Below, piece by piece: positions 1-7,031 of a stretch of 8,578 nucleotides of DNA (within the stretch, counting starts at the first letter, position 1; each line of letters begins with the position of its first letter). A model generated the notes under the pieces. It did no database searches and was not told the origin of the DNA. It worked only from the letters and a program-made list of their open reading frames with translations. Location: assembly GCA_902773195.1 (NCBI GenBank), contig CACYDL010000270.1, positions 1 through 8,578 of the forward strand, given 5' to 3'. Source of the stretch: an uncultured Lachnospiraceae bacterium. GTDB taxonomy: Bacteria > Bacillota_A > Clostridia > Lachnospirales > Lachnospiraceae. A program made the position numbers and the translations under genes.

Positions 1-552
1 ATCTTCCTGTCAGCGGACGCGTTCGGTGTTCTTCCGCCGGTCTCGATCCTGACGCCCGAGCAGACGAAGTATTACTTCCTCAGCGGCTTTACGGCAAAGC
101 TCGCCGGAACGGAGCGCGGCATCACAGAGCCGACCCCGACGTTCTCCGCCTGCTTCGGACAGGCCTTCCTTGAGCTTCATCCGACGAAGTACGCGGACGA
201 GCTCGTCAAGAAGATGGAGAAGTGCGGCGCGAAGGCCTATCTCGTCAACACGGGCTGGAACGGCACCGGAAAGCGCATCTCCATCAAGGATACCCGCGGC
301 ATCATCGACGCGATCCTGAACGGCGATGTTCTCAAGGCTCCGACGAAGAAGATTCCGTACTTCAATTTCGAGGTTCCGACGGAGCTCCCGGGCGTTGACC
401 CCGGAATCCTGGATCCCCGCGACACCTACGCCGACGCTGCGGAATGGGATGCCAAGGCGAAGGATCTCGCGCAGAGGTTTATCAAGAACTTCGTGAAGTA
501 TGAAGGCAACGAAGCCGGCAAGGCCCTTGTTCCGGCGGGCCCGCAGCTCTGA
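1..552 (+). CDS. pckA: ATP-dependent phosphoenolpyruvate carboxykinase, C-terminal part (5' end outside window)
   Basis: The reading frame is open from base 1 and gives 183 residues before a TGA stop at 550-552. The enzyme interconverts oxaloacetate + ATP and phosphoenolpyruvate + ADP + CO2 in the cytosol. In anaerobic Clostridia it can work in either the gluconeogenic or the anaplerotic direction. The translation follows E. coli PckA, as I recall it, almost block for block: [11 protein letters not shown] near the start, then [27 protein letters not shown], the adenine-binding loop [22 protein letters not shown] [15 protein letters not shown], and the ending LVPAGPQL. This corresponds to about the last third of a roughly 530-540 residue family protein. 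The kinase P-loop and most metal ligands lie upstream of the window. Arg codons are mostly CGC and Lys is AAG, a biased pattern unlike the AGG/CGG-rich genes downstream and typical of a highly expressed gene. A strong terminator follows 48 nt after the stop. Confidence 0.97.
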   Translation: MFLSADAFGVLPPVSILTPEQTKYYFLSGFTAKLAGTERGITEPTPTFSACFGQAFLELHPTKYADELVKKMEKCGAKAYLVNTGWNGTGKRISIKDTRGIIDAILNGDVLKAPTKKIPYFNFEVPTELPGVDPGILDPRDTYADAAEWDAKAKDLAQRFIKNFVKYEGNEAGKALVPAGPQL

Positions 553-600
553 TCTTCGGAAGAAGGCCGGACGCGGCACATAACATCAGCCTATCTTACA

Positions 601-638
601 CCGGGCTGTCGTCATATGACGACAGCCCGGTTCTTTTA
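601..638 (+). terminator. Rho-independent terminator of pckA
   Basis: A perfect inverted repeat has arms CCGGGCTGTCGTC (601-613) and GACGACAGCCCGG (618-630) around a 4-nt ATAT loop, followed at once by TTCTTTTA. The 13-bp GC-rich stem plus U-run is a canonical intrinsic terminator 48 nt after the pckA stop. The sequence upstream of the stem is not T-rich on the opposite strand, so it should act mainly in the + direction. Confidence 0.94.
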
Positions 639-727
639 TGATGTGGCTATGCCCCGATGACAGCCGGGAACCTTTCGTTATCCAGAGACGTCCGCGCGTG
701 AAGATGCCGCTGCCTTTCCCGGCACGG

Positions 728-756
728 GTGACAGAGAGCGCGTTTTTGGCTATAAT
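728..756 (+). promoter_or_regulatory. Sigma-A type promoter of the polA operon
   Basis: A -35 box GTGACA (728-733, five of six matches to TTGACA) and a perfect -10 box TATAAT (751-756) are separated by exactly 17 bp. The start of transcription would fall near 762-764. It lies between the pckA terminator and the zinc-finger gene, and no other good promoter is seen until pta, so it probably drives the whole block up to tmcAL. Confidence 0.85.
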
Positions 757-763
757 AGTGCTC

Positions 764-800
764 GGATACGCGGCCATCCGGCAGGGAGCCGCGTCCGGAT
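764..800 (+). promoter_or_regulatory. Structured 5' leader with two competing hairpins
   Basis: Just after the predicted transcription start, GGA (764-766) and CGCGG (769-773) can pair with CCGCGTCC (789-796), leaving a 2-nt bulge. A second pairing, ATCCGG (776-781) with CCGGAT (795-800), crosses the first, so the two are either alternatives or a pseudoknot. The Shine-Dalgarno GAGGTG (801-806) follows directly. Function is inferred: 5' mRNA stabilisation or control of access to the ribosome site. No known riboswitch class was recognised. Confidence 0.4.
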
Positions 801-813
801 GAGGTGTATGAGC

Positions 814-1203
814 ATGAAACTGGACTGCAGACAGATTCAGAAGATGGCCGGGGCATTTGCCGACGGGAGTCTCAATGACCGGGATCTCGCCCGGGTGCTG
901 GATCACATCAGGACCTGCGGGGCGTGTTATGAGGAGTTCAAGACCACCTATCTCATCAACTACGCGCTCTCCTACATGGACAGGAACCGGCAGGGAGCCC
1001 TCGACATCGACCGGCTGATGGACGAGAAAGTGAAGAGCAGCGAGGCGAAGCTCGCGAGGCACAGGATCTATACGATCCTGCTGCTGGCGGGCATCATTGT
1101 CGTCGGTGCGCTGACGGCCGCGGTCGTTCTCAGCCTGGTGTTCCCGGGGCTCGCCCCGACGGTCACGGAGACCGTCAACGGGCTGATAGAAAGGCTGATC
1201 TGA
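814..1203 (+). CDS. Small membrane-anchored zinc-finger (anti-sigma-like, zf-HC2) protein
   Basis: This 129-residue protein carries a ZAS/zf-HC2 pattern: Cys5, then His31-x3-Cys35-x2-Cys38 (HIRTCGACYEEF), the zinc ligand set of zinc-associated anti-sigma factors. Residues 43-84 are charged and probably helical. Residues 85-110 form one strongly hydrophobic transmembrane segment, leaving about 19 residues outside, so the zinc domain would face the cytosol. The start at 814 is chosen because GAGGTG at 801-806 lies 7 nt upstream; the ATGs at 799 and 808 overlap or crowd that site. It is the first gene after the promoter and ends 18 nt before polA. No sigma factor gene is in the window, so calling it an anti-sigma factor would be inference; it may only share the fold. 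No signal peptide is seen. Confidence 0.85.
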   Translation: MKLDCRQIQKMAGAFADGSLNDRDLARVLDHIRTCGACYEEFKTTYLINYALSYMDRNRQGALDIDRLMDEKVKSSEAKLARHRIYTILLLAGIIVVGALTAAVVLSLVFPGLAPTVTETVNGLIERLI

Positions 1204-1221
1204 TAAAGGGAGGAATCATCA

Positions 1222-3894
1222 ATGTCGGAAAAACTGCTTCTGATCGACGGGCACAGCATACTGTTCAGGGCATTTTTCGGGATGCCGATCTCAATGACGG
1301 GACCCGACGGGCTCCACACGAACGCGATCTACGGATTTCTGGCGATTCTGGGGAAAGTTCTCGACGAGGAGAAACCGGACTATCTCGCGGTCGCCTTTGA
1401 CCTCCCCGTGCCGACATTCAGGCATAAGCTTTATCCCGCCTACAAGGGGACGAGGAGCGCCGCTCCTGACGAGTTCCGGGAGCAGGTCCCGGTGATGAAG
1501 GAACTTCTCGCGAAGATGGAGATTCCCGTCCTCTCGGCGGAGGGCTGGGAGGCCGACGATATCCTCGGGACCCTTGCCGAGAAGGCCGGGAACATGGGCA
1601 TAAGGACGACGATCATCTCCGGCGACCGGGATCTCCTTCAGACTGCGGGTCCCATGACCGAGGTCGTGATCCCGAAGACGCGGGCCGGCCAGACGACCTA
1701 CGAGCGCTACGACCCGGAGACGGTCCGGGAGGTCTACGGGGTGACCCCGGAAGGCTTCATCGAGCTGAAGGCGCTGATGGGCGACTCCTCCGACAATGTT
1801 CCCGGGCTTCCCGGCGTCGGCCCCAAGACCGCTCAGAAGATCATGGAGACCTTCGGCTCGATCGCGGGCGCAAGGGAGCACCTTCCGGAGATCACTCCCA
1901 GAAAGGCGATGGAGGCGATGCGGGACCACGGCGACGACCTGGCGCTGAGCCTCGAACTCGTCACAATCAGGAAGGACGCGCCCGTGGAGTTCTGCCCCGC
2001 CTCGATGAAGCTCGGGAACATCTACAGCCCGGCGGCCTATGAGGAGTTCAAGCGCCTCGGTTTCAAGAGCCTCCTTGGCCGGTTCGAATCCGCGCCGGAA
2101 GCGCCGTCCGTGAGTGAGACGGACTTCAGGCTGAACACCGGGAGAGACAGCTTCCTCGCGGCGGTCAGGAAAGCCGCGGACTCCGGTTCGGCGGGCATCG
2201 CCCTCGCGGCGGAGCGCGGCGTGATCTACGGGGCCGCTGTCGCGTTCGGGGATGAGGTGTACGGCGCCGCGGCGGGACCGGGCACGGACTCCGGCGAAGG
2301 CGCGGAGAGCCTTGCGGCCGGTGACATAAAGGACGCGTTCGCGGAGCTTCTCGCGTCGGGCGCGGAGATCTCCTGCGTCAACGCCAAGGATATCCTGAAG
2401 GCCGTGCCCGCCGAAGACCGCGGCCGCCTCTTCGACTGCGTGATCGCTGCGTACCTGCTCGATCCGCTGAAATCCGACTGGAGCTATGACACCGTCTCGA
2501 CTGCTTTCCTCAAGGCAAATGTGCCGACCGTCCAGGAACTCTTCGGAAAGAAGGGATTTGCCGCGGCGAGGGAGGAGGACGGCTTCGCTGAAAAGATCGC
2601 GAAGGTTTCCGCCTTCGCGGCCTCTGTTGCCCTCAGGTCGGCGGGCATTCTCCGCGGCAGGCTGTCGGAGACCGGGATGAAGAAGCTGTTCGACGACGTC
2701 GAGATGCCCCTCGCCTATATTCTCGCCGACATGGAGAACACCGGGATCCTCACAAGCAGGGAGCAGCTCGCGAAGTACGGGGAGAGCCTGAACGAGAGAA
2801 TAGATGAGCTCAGGGATCTCATCTATGAGGAGGCCGGAGAGGAGTTCAATATCAACAGCCCGAAGCAGCTCGGGGTCGTCCTGTTTGAGAAAATGAATCT
2901 GAAGGGCGGAAAGAAGACGAAGACCGGGTATTCCACCGCGGCGGATGTCCTCGAGAAGCTCGCCCCGGGAAACCCGATTGTCACGAACATTCTCGAATAC
3001 AGGACGCTCACGAAACTGAAGTCGACCTACGCCGACGGACTCGCGGCGTATATCGACGACGACGGGAGGATCCGCACGACGTTCAACCAGACGGTGACGG
3101 CGACGGGCCGGCTCTCCAGCGCCGACCCGAATCTCCAGAATATTCCCATGAGGGAGGAGCTGGGGCGCATGATCAGGAAATGTTTCTACCCGGCGGAGGG
3201 CTGTCTCTTCGTCGACGCGGATTACTCCCAGATTGAGCTCCGGATCCTCGCCCACATGTCCGGCGACGAGAAACTGATCGAGGCCTACCGGCAGGACCGC
3301 GATATCCACAGGATCACCGCGTCCCAGGTCTTCCACATCCCGTTCGAGGAGGTGACGGACAGCGAGCGGCGAAACGCCAAGGCCGTCAATTTCGGGATTG
3401 TCTACGGGATCAGCTCGTTCGGCCTGAGCCAGGGGCTCTCGATCTCGAGGAAGGAAGCGCAGGAGTACATAGAGAAGTACTTTGAGACCTACCCGAAGAT
3501 CAGGGAATTCCTCGACGGCCTCGTCTCCTCCGCGAAGGAGACGGGATACGCGGTCTCCCTGTTCGGGAGAAGGCGGCCGATCCCCGAACTCCGGTCGTCA
3601 AACTTCATGCAGAGGAGCTTCGGTGAGCGCGCGGCGATGAACAGCCCGATCCAGGGCACCGCGGCGGACATCATGAAGATCGCGATGATCAGGGTGTACA
3701 GGAGGCTGAGGAGGGATCTCCCCTCGGCGAAGCTGATTCTCCAGATCCACGACGAGCTGCTGGTCGAGGCACCCTCCGGGGATGCGGACAGGGCCGCCGC
3801 GATTCTCTCCGAGGAAATGACGGCCGCCGCTGACCTTAGCGTGAAGCTTGAGACGGACTGCCACACGGGGACTGACTGGTACGAGGCGAAGTGA
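1222..3894 (+). CDS. polA: DNA polymerase I
   Basis: This 890-residue repair polymerase fills gaps and removes RNA primers at Okazaki fragments. The N-terminal 5' nuclease (about 1-290) has the acidic metal ligands: Asp9, Asp60, EADD at 110-113, GDRD at 134-137, and Asp188/Asp191 in GDSSDNVPG, followed by a helix-hairpin-helix (GLPGVGPKTA). The polymerase domain (about 490-890) has motif A DADYSQIELR (catalytic Asp667), motif B with Arg716, Lys720, Phe724 and Tyr728, and motif C QIHDELL (His843-Asp844-Glu845). The middle domain (about 300-470) is exonuclease-like but lacks the DxE motif: the equivalent stretch around 326-333 reads IALAAERG. The YxxxD motif is not evident either, so proofreading is probably lost, as in many Firmicute and Thermus enzymes. 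The start is supported by AGGGAGGAA (1207-1215), with GGAGG 8 nt before the ATG. The stop is 1 nt before coaE. Confidence 0.98.
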   Translation: MSEKLLLIDGHSILFRAFFGMPISMTGPDGLHTNAIYGFLAILGKVLDEEKPDYLAVAFDLPVPTFRHKLYPAYKGTRSAAPDEFREQVPVMKELLAKMEIPVLSAEGWEADDILGTLAEKAGNMGIRTTIISGDRDLLQTAGPMTEVVIPKTRAGQTTYERYDPETVREVYGVTPEGFIELKALMGDSSDNVPGLPGVGPKTAQKIMETFGSIAGAREHLPEITPRKAMEAMRDHGDDLALSLELVTIRKDAPVEFCPASMKLGNIYSPAAYEEFKRLGFKSLLGRFESAPEAPSVSETDFRLNTGRDSFLAAVRKAADSGSAGIALAAERGVIYGAAVAFGDEVYGAAAGPGTDSGEGAESLAAGDIKDAFAELLASGAEISCVNAKDILKAVPAEDRGRLFDCVIAAYLLDPLKSDWSYDTVSTAFLKANVPTVQELFGKKGFAAAREEDGFAEKIAKVSAFAASVALRSAGILRGRLSETGMKKLFDDVEMPLAYILADMENTGILTSREQLAKYGESLNERIDELRDLIYEEAGEEFNINSPKQLGVVLFEKMNLKGGKKTKTGYSTAADVLEKLAPGNPIVTNILEYRTLTKLKSTYADGLAAYIDDDGRIRTTFNQTVTATGRLSSADPNLQNIPMREELGRMIRKCFYPAEGCLFVDADYSQIELRILAHMSGDEKLIEAYRQDRDIHRITASQVFHIPFEEVTDSERRNAKAVNFGIVYGISSFGLSQGLSISRKEAQEYIEKYFETYPKIREFLDGLVSSAKETGYAVSLFGRRRPIPELRSSNFMQRSFGERAAMNSPIQGTAADIMKIAMIRVYRRLRRDLPSAKLILQIHDELLVEAPSGDADRAAAILSEEMTAAADLSVKLETDCHTGTDWYEAK

Positions 3895-3895
3895 G

Positions 3896-4519
3896 ATGTA
3901 TATCATCGGAGTGACGGGAGGCATCGGAGCCGGAAAATCCGAGATTCTGGACTATATGTGCAGGCGCTGGGGCGCGAGCGTGATCCGGCTCGACGACGTG
4001 GCCAGGGAGCTCATGCAGCCGGGAGGAGCCGCTTACGGCCGCACTGTGGAGCTCTTCGGGGAGTGTGTCGTCCGGGACGACGGGACGCTCGACCGCGGTC
4101 TGATCGCGAAGCTGATCTTCGGCGACGAGGCGCAGAGGGAGGCCCTCGACGCTGTCATACACCCGGAGGTCAAGCGGGAGACGCTGCGAAGGATCGGCGA
4201 GGAGGAGAAGCTCGGAACCCGGCTCATCTGTATCGAGGCGGCGCTTTTAATTGAAGATCATTATGATGCAATTTGCAACGAACTGTGGTATATTTATGCA
4301 GGTGAAACCACAAGATACAGTCGTCTGGCCTCCTCGAGGGGCTATGACGAGGAGCGCGTGCGCGCCACGATGGCCCGACAGCTGACGGAGGAGGAGTTCA
4401 GGAGGCACACCGACTACGTCGTCGACAACGACGGGGATTTTGAGCGGGCGAGGGAGCTCGTGGATTCGAGGATCCGGGAGATCCTTGAGCGGGAGAGCGC
4501 GGGGAACCAAAGGGGTTGA
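3896..4519 (+). CDS. coaE: Dephospho-CoA kinase
   Basis: CoaE phosphorylates the 3'-hydroxyl of the ribose of dephospho-CoA with ATP, the last step of coenzyme A synthesis. The 207-residue product is normal family length. It has the P-loop GGIGAGKS at residues 8-15, the substrate-site Asp33 in RLDDVAREL, the conserved IHPEV segment, EAALLIE in place of the usual PLLFE-type motif, and the lid-region pattern RQLTEEEFRRHTDYVVDN. The ATG at 3896 is preferred to a longer in-frame start at 3848 inside polA because the protein then begins MYIIGVTGGIGAGKS, as the family does, and CGAGG (3882-3886) gives a Shine-Dalgarno site 9 nt upstream. Only one base separates it from the polA stop, so translation is probably coupled. 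polA and coaE are also neighbours in Bacillus, with mutM between them; mutM is absent here. An AT-rich patch at 4241-4320 interrupts the GC-rich codon use. Confidence 0.96.
   Translation: MYIIGVTGGIGAGKSEILDYMCRRWGASVIRLDDVARELMQPGGAAYGRTVELFGECVVRDDGTLDRGLIAKLIFGDEAQREALDAVIHPEVKRETLRRIGEEEKLGTRLICIEAALLIEDHYDAICNELWYIYAGETTRYSRLASSRGYDEERVRATMARQLTEEEFRRHTDYVVDNDGDFERARELVDSRIREILERESAGNQRG
4241..4320 (+). other. coaE: AT-rich, codon-shifted patch inside coaE
   Basis: 29 of 80 bases here are G or C (36%), against 52 of 80 (65%) in the preceding 80 bases. Within intact coding sequence, codons switch to TTA, ATT, GAA, GAT, CAT, TAT and GCA, where the flanks use CTC, ATC, GAG, GAC, TAC and GCG. 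The encoded residues still fit CoaE. A TATATT at 4289-4294 has only a poor -35 match 17 bp upstream (ATGCAA, 4266-4271), so an internal promoter is possible but weak. Confidence 0.6.
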
Positions 4520-4532
4520 AGGGGTCTTTTTC

Positions 4533-5330
4533 ATGAAATTCTGCAGCATATCGAGCGGAAGCAGCGGCAACTGCATCTACGCCGGTTCGTCCGGCACATC
4601 CATCCTCGTCGACGCGGGGATCTCGGGCAAGAGGATAGAGCAGGGACTCTGCGGGCTCGATCTCACCACATCTGATATCGACGGGATCCTGGTCACGCAC
4701 GAACACTCGGACCACATCAAAGGTCTCGGAGTGCTTGCGCGGCGATACGGCATCCCGATCTACGGAACGAAGGGAACGCTCGACGCCATCAGGGAGTCCG
4801 GCAGTGTCGGAAAGATCCCTGAAGGTCTCATGAGGACCATCGCGGCGGACCGGGAGTTCGGGATCGGGGACCTCACGGTCAGACCTTTCTCCATTTCCCA
4901 CGACGCGGCCGACCCGGTCGGATACCGGATCGAACACGGCGGAAAATCCTGCGCGGTGGCGACGGACATGGGTTCCTACGACGACTATATCGTCCGGAAC
5001 CTGCAGGGGCTCGACGTGCTTCTCCTCGAGGCGAACCACGACGTGAGAATGCTGGAAGCCGGCCGCTATCCCTACTACCTGAAGCGCCGGATCCTTGGGG
5101 AGAAGGGACACCTCTCCAACGAGACCTGCGGGCAGCTGCTCTGCAGGCTTCTTCACGACTCCATGCGGGAGATCTTTCTCGGCCACCTGAGCCTCGAGAA
5201 CAATTACGAGGAGCTCGCCTACGAGACGGTGTGCGGGGAAGTGACGCTCGGGGACAACCCCTACAAATCCAGGGATTTCCGGATCGCGATCGCCCACCGC
5301 GACGTGCCCGGGGAGGCGGTCGTGTTCTGA
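4533..5330 (+). CDS. walJ: YycJ/WalJ-like metallo-beta-lactamase-fold hydrolase
   Basis: This 265-residue soluble hydrolase of the metallo-beta-lactamase fold has the zinc motif THEHSDH (HxHxDH at residues 56-61), further metal-ligand candidates His123 (SHDAADP) and Asp145 (VATDMG), the NHD at 168-170, GHLSNE at 192-197 and GHLSLENN at 217-224. The opening KFCSISSGSSGNC and the SHDAADPVGY and GHLSNE blocks are typical of the YycJ/WalJ (VicX) family. Members have been linked to the WalRK cell-wall regulon and reported to have 5'-3' DNA exonuclease activity connected with repair; this is recalled and the exact activity here is inference. The start at 4533 is preferred to an upstream in-frame ATG at 4440 because it gives the family N-terminus and has GAAGGGG (4518-4524) 8 nt upstream. 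It lies 13 nt after coaE, with no walRK genes in the window. Confidence 0.88.
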   Translation: MKFCSISSGSSGNCIYAGSSGTSILVDAGISGKRIEQGLCGLDLTTSDIDGILVTHEHSDHIKGLGVLARRYGIPIYGTKGTLDAIRESGSVGKIPEGLMRTIAADREFGIGDLTVRPFSISHDAADPVGYRIEHGGKSCAVATDMGSYDDYIVRNLQGLDVLLLEANHDVRMLEAGRYPYYLKRRILGEKGHLSNETCGQLLCRLLHDSMREIFLGHLSLENNYEELAYETVCGEVTLGDNPYKSRDFRIAIAHRDVPGEAVVF

Positions 5331-5379
5331 GACGGCGAATGGATTTTACGCGGACCTCAATGTGACAGAAAGGGAAATT

Positions 5380-5652
5380 ATGCGTCGGACGATTATCACG
5401 GTTGTCGGAAGGGACGCCGTCGGCATCATCGCGAAGGTGTGCACCTATCTCTCGGAGAACAGGTGCAATATTCTCGACATCTCCCAGACCATCACCGGGG
5501 GATTTTTCAACATGATGATGATCGCGGATCTTTCGGATTCGGGGAAGACATTTTCGGAAATCCGCGAGGGCCTGCACGAGGTGGGGGACAGGATCGGAGT
5601 CTCCATCCATGTGCAGGATGAAGCCATATTTGACAAGATGCACCGCATCTGA
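5380..5652 (+). CDS. UPF0237-family ACT-domain protein
   Basis: This 90-residue protein is essentially one ACT domain, a small ligand-binding fold that often senses amino acids. It shows the hallmarks of the UPF0237 group: [17 protein letters not shown] at the start, then [29 protein letters not shown], and the ending [13 protein letters not shown]. The start at 5380 is chosen over an upstream in-frame GTG (5362) because it matches the family N-terminus and has AAAGGG (5369-5374) just upstream; the GTG has no clear ribosome site. The 49-nt gap from the hydrolase gene is the largest in the operon, but no terminator or promoter is visible there. The UPF0210 gene follows after 14 nt, and the two families are usually found together, suggesting that this protein senses a ligand for, or binds to, its partner. 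The ligand is unknown. Confidence 0.93.
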   Translation: MRRTIITVVGRDAVGIIAKVCTYLSENRCNILDISQTITGGFFNMMMIADLSDSGKTFSEIREGLHEVGDRIGVSIHVQDEAIFDKMHRI

Positions 5653-5666
5653 CGGAAGAGGCCTCC

Positions 5667-7031
5667 ATGATCAGCATTTCGGAAGTACTTGAGACCAACA
5701 AAATGATCTCCGAGGAGAACTTCGACGTCCGCACCATCACGATGGGGATCAGCCTTCTCGACTGCGCGGACGAGGATATCAGCCGTCTCTGCACGAAGAT
5801 CAGGGCGAAGATCATCGACCGCGCCAGGGACCTGGCCAGGGTCGGAGAGGAGATCAGCGGGGAATTCGGAATCCCGATCGTGAACAAGCGGATCAGCGTG
5901 ACTCCGATATCCCTCATCGGGGCCGGCGCGTGCCGGACCCCGGAGGATTTCGTGAAGATCGCGAAGACCCTCGACATGTGCGCGGAGGAGACGCGCGTGA
6001 ACTTTATCGGCGGATACAGCGCGCTCGTATCGAAGGGGATGACTCCCGCGGACATGTGCCTGATCCGGTCGATCCCTGAAGCGCTCGCGGTGACAGAGCG
6101 CGTCTGCAGCTCGGTCAACGTCGGCTCGACGAAGCAGGGAATCAACATGGACGCGGTGCGCCTCATGGGTTCCGTGATCGTGGAGACGGCGGAGAGAACG
6201 CGCGAAAAGGACGGTCTCGGGTGCGCGAAGCTCGTCGTGTTCTGCAACGCGCCGGACGACAACCCGTTCATGGCCGGGGCATTCCACGGGGTCACGGAGC
6301 CCGATACCGTCATCAACGTCGGGGTCTCCGGGCCGGGCGTCGTGAAGGCGGCTGTCAGGGAGTGCCGGGAGTCGGATTTCGGCGAACTCTGCGAGATGAT
6401 CAAGCGCACGGCGTTCAAGATCACGCGCGTCGGCCAGCTGGTCGCCATGGAGGCTTCGGCGAGGCTCGGCGTTCCATTCGGTATCGTGGATCTCTCGCTC
6501 GCGCCCACGCCGGCGGTCGGTGATTCCGTCGCGGATATCCTGAAAGAGATCGGCGTCGAGGAAGCAGGCGCGCCGGGGACCACCGCCGCGCTCGCGCTTC
6601 TCAACGACCAGGTGAAGAAGGGGGGCCTCATGGCGTCCCACTACGTCGGCGGCCTCTCGGGGGCTTTTATCCCCGTGAGCGAGGACCAGGGAATGATCGA
6701 GGCGGCGGAGAGGGGAGCCCTCACGCTCGAGAAGCTCGAAGCCATGACCTGCGTGTGCTCGGTCGGACTCGACATGATCGCCATTCCGGGAGATACGCCG
6801 GCGGAGACGATTTCCGGCATCATCGCGGATGAGGCGGCCCTGGGCATGGTCAACCAGAAGACAACGGCGGTCCGCGTAATTCCCGCGGTCGGAAAGAGCT
6901 GCGGAGATATGGTGGAGTTCGGCGGACTGCTCGGACGCGCGCCGGTCATGCCGGTCAATACGTTCTCCTGCGCGGCATTTGTGAACCGGAAGGGACGCAT
7001 CCCGGCCCCGATCCACAGCTTTAAGAACTGA
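5667..7031 (+). CDS. UPF0210 (DUF711, PFL-like) family protein of unknown function
   Basis: This 454-residue cytosolic protein has no signal peptide or membrane segment. It matches UPF0210/DUF711 from end to end: the N-terminal [10 protein letters not shown] and [12 protein letters not shown], the central [45 protein letters not shown] and [10 protein letters not shown], the Gly-rich [20 protein letters not shown], and the C-terminal [17 protein letters not shown] and [12 protein letters not shown]. Length is typical. Some databases call these proteins the PFL family for a fold resembling pyruvate formate-lyase, but I see no glycyl-radical signature and no assigned reaction. The strongly conserved Gly, Asn and Asp clusters suggest an enzyme. 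AGAGG (5657-5661) sits 5 nt before the ATG. It lies directly behind the ACT-domain gene, its usual partner, and its stop overlaps the tmcAL start by one base. Confidence 0.95.
   Translation: MISISEVLETNKMISEENFDVRTITMGISLLDCADEDISRLCTKIRAKIIDRARDLARVGEEISGEFGIPIVNKRISVTPISLIGAGACRTPEDFVKIAKTLDMCAEETRVNFIGGYSALVSKGMTPADMCLIRSIPEALAVTERVCSSVNVGSTKQGINMDAVRLMGSVIVETAERTREKDGLGCAKLVVFCNAPDDNPFMAGAFHGVTEPDTVINVGVSGPGVVKAAVRECRESDFGELCEMIKRTAFKITRVGQLVAMEASARLGVPFGIVDLSLAPTPAVGDSVADILKEIGVEEAGAPGTTAALALLNDQVKKGGLMASHYVGGLSGAFIPVSEDQGMIEAAERGALTLEKLEAMTCVCSVGLDMIAIPGDTPAETISGIIADEAALGMVNQKTTAVRVIPAVGKSCGDMVEFGGLLGRAPVMPVNTFSCAAFVNRKGRIPAPIHSFKN

Noticed and set aside
10..579. 189-codon minus-strand frame opposite pckA
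   Set aside because: The + strand encodes conserved PEP carboxykinase throughout, and the minus frame looks like a composition artefact.
653..670. Partial echo of the terminator arm (GATGACAGCCGGG) after the terminator
   Set aside because: It matches only part of the arm with a base difference, has no partner arm and no T-run, so it is likely chance.
586..1062. 158-codon minus-strand frame across the pckA-polA intergenic region
   Set aside because: It runs through the terminator, the promoter and the zinc-finger gene, and shows no family resemblance.
1291..3336. 681-codon open frame on the minus strand opposite polA
   Set aside because: It is antisense to unmistakable polymerase motifs in GC-rich DNA, where long shadow frames are common. 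Its translation is Arg/Gly/Val-rich with no recognisable domain.
3848..3895. Longer coaE start inside polA
   Set aside because: The extension adds residues found in no CoaE; the ATG at 3896 gives the normal N-terminus and has a Shine-Dalgarno site.
4440..4532. Longer start of the hydrolase gene inside coaE
   Set aside because: The extension is Arg/Gly/Ser-rich shadow translation of coaE; the ATG at 4533 gives the family N-terminus with a good ribosome site.
5331..5379. Possible promoter or terminator in the 49-nt gap before the ACT gene
   Set aside because: No hairpin with U-run and no -35/-10 pair with acceptable spacing could be found.
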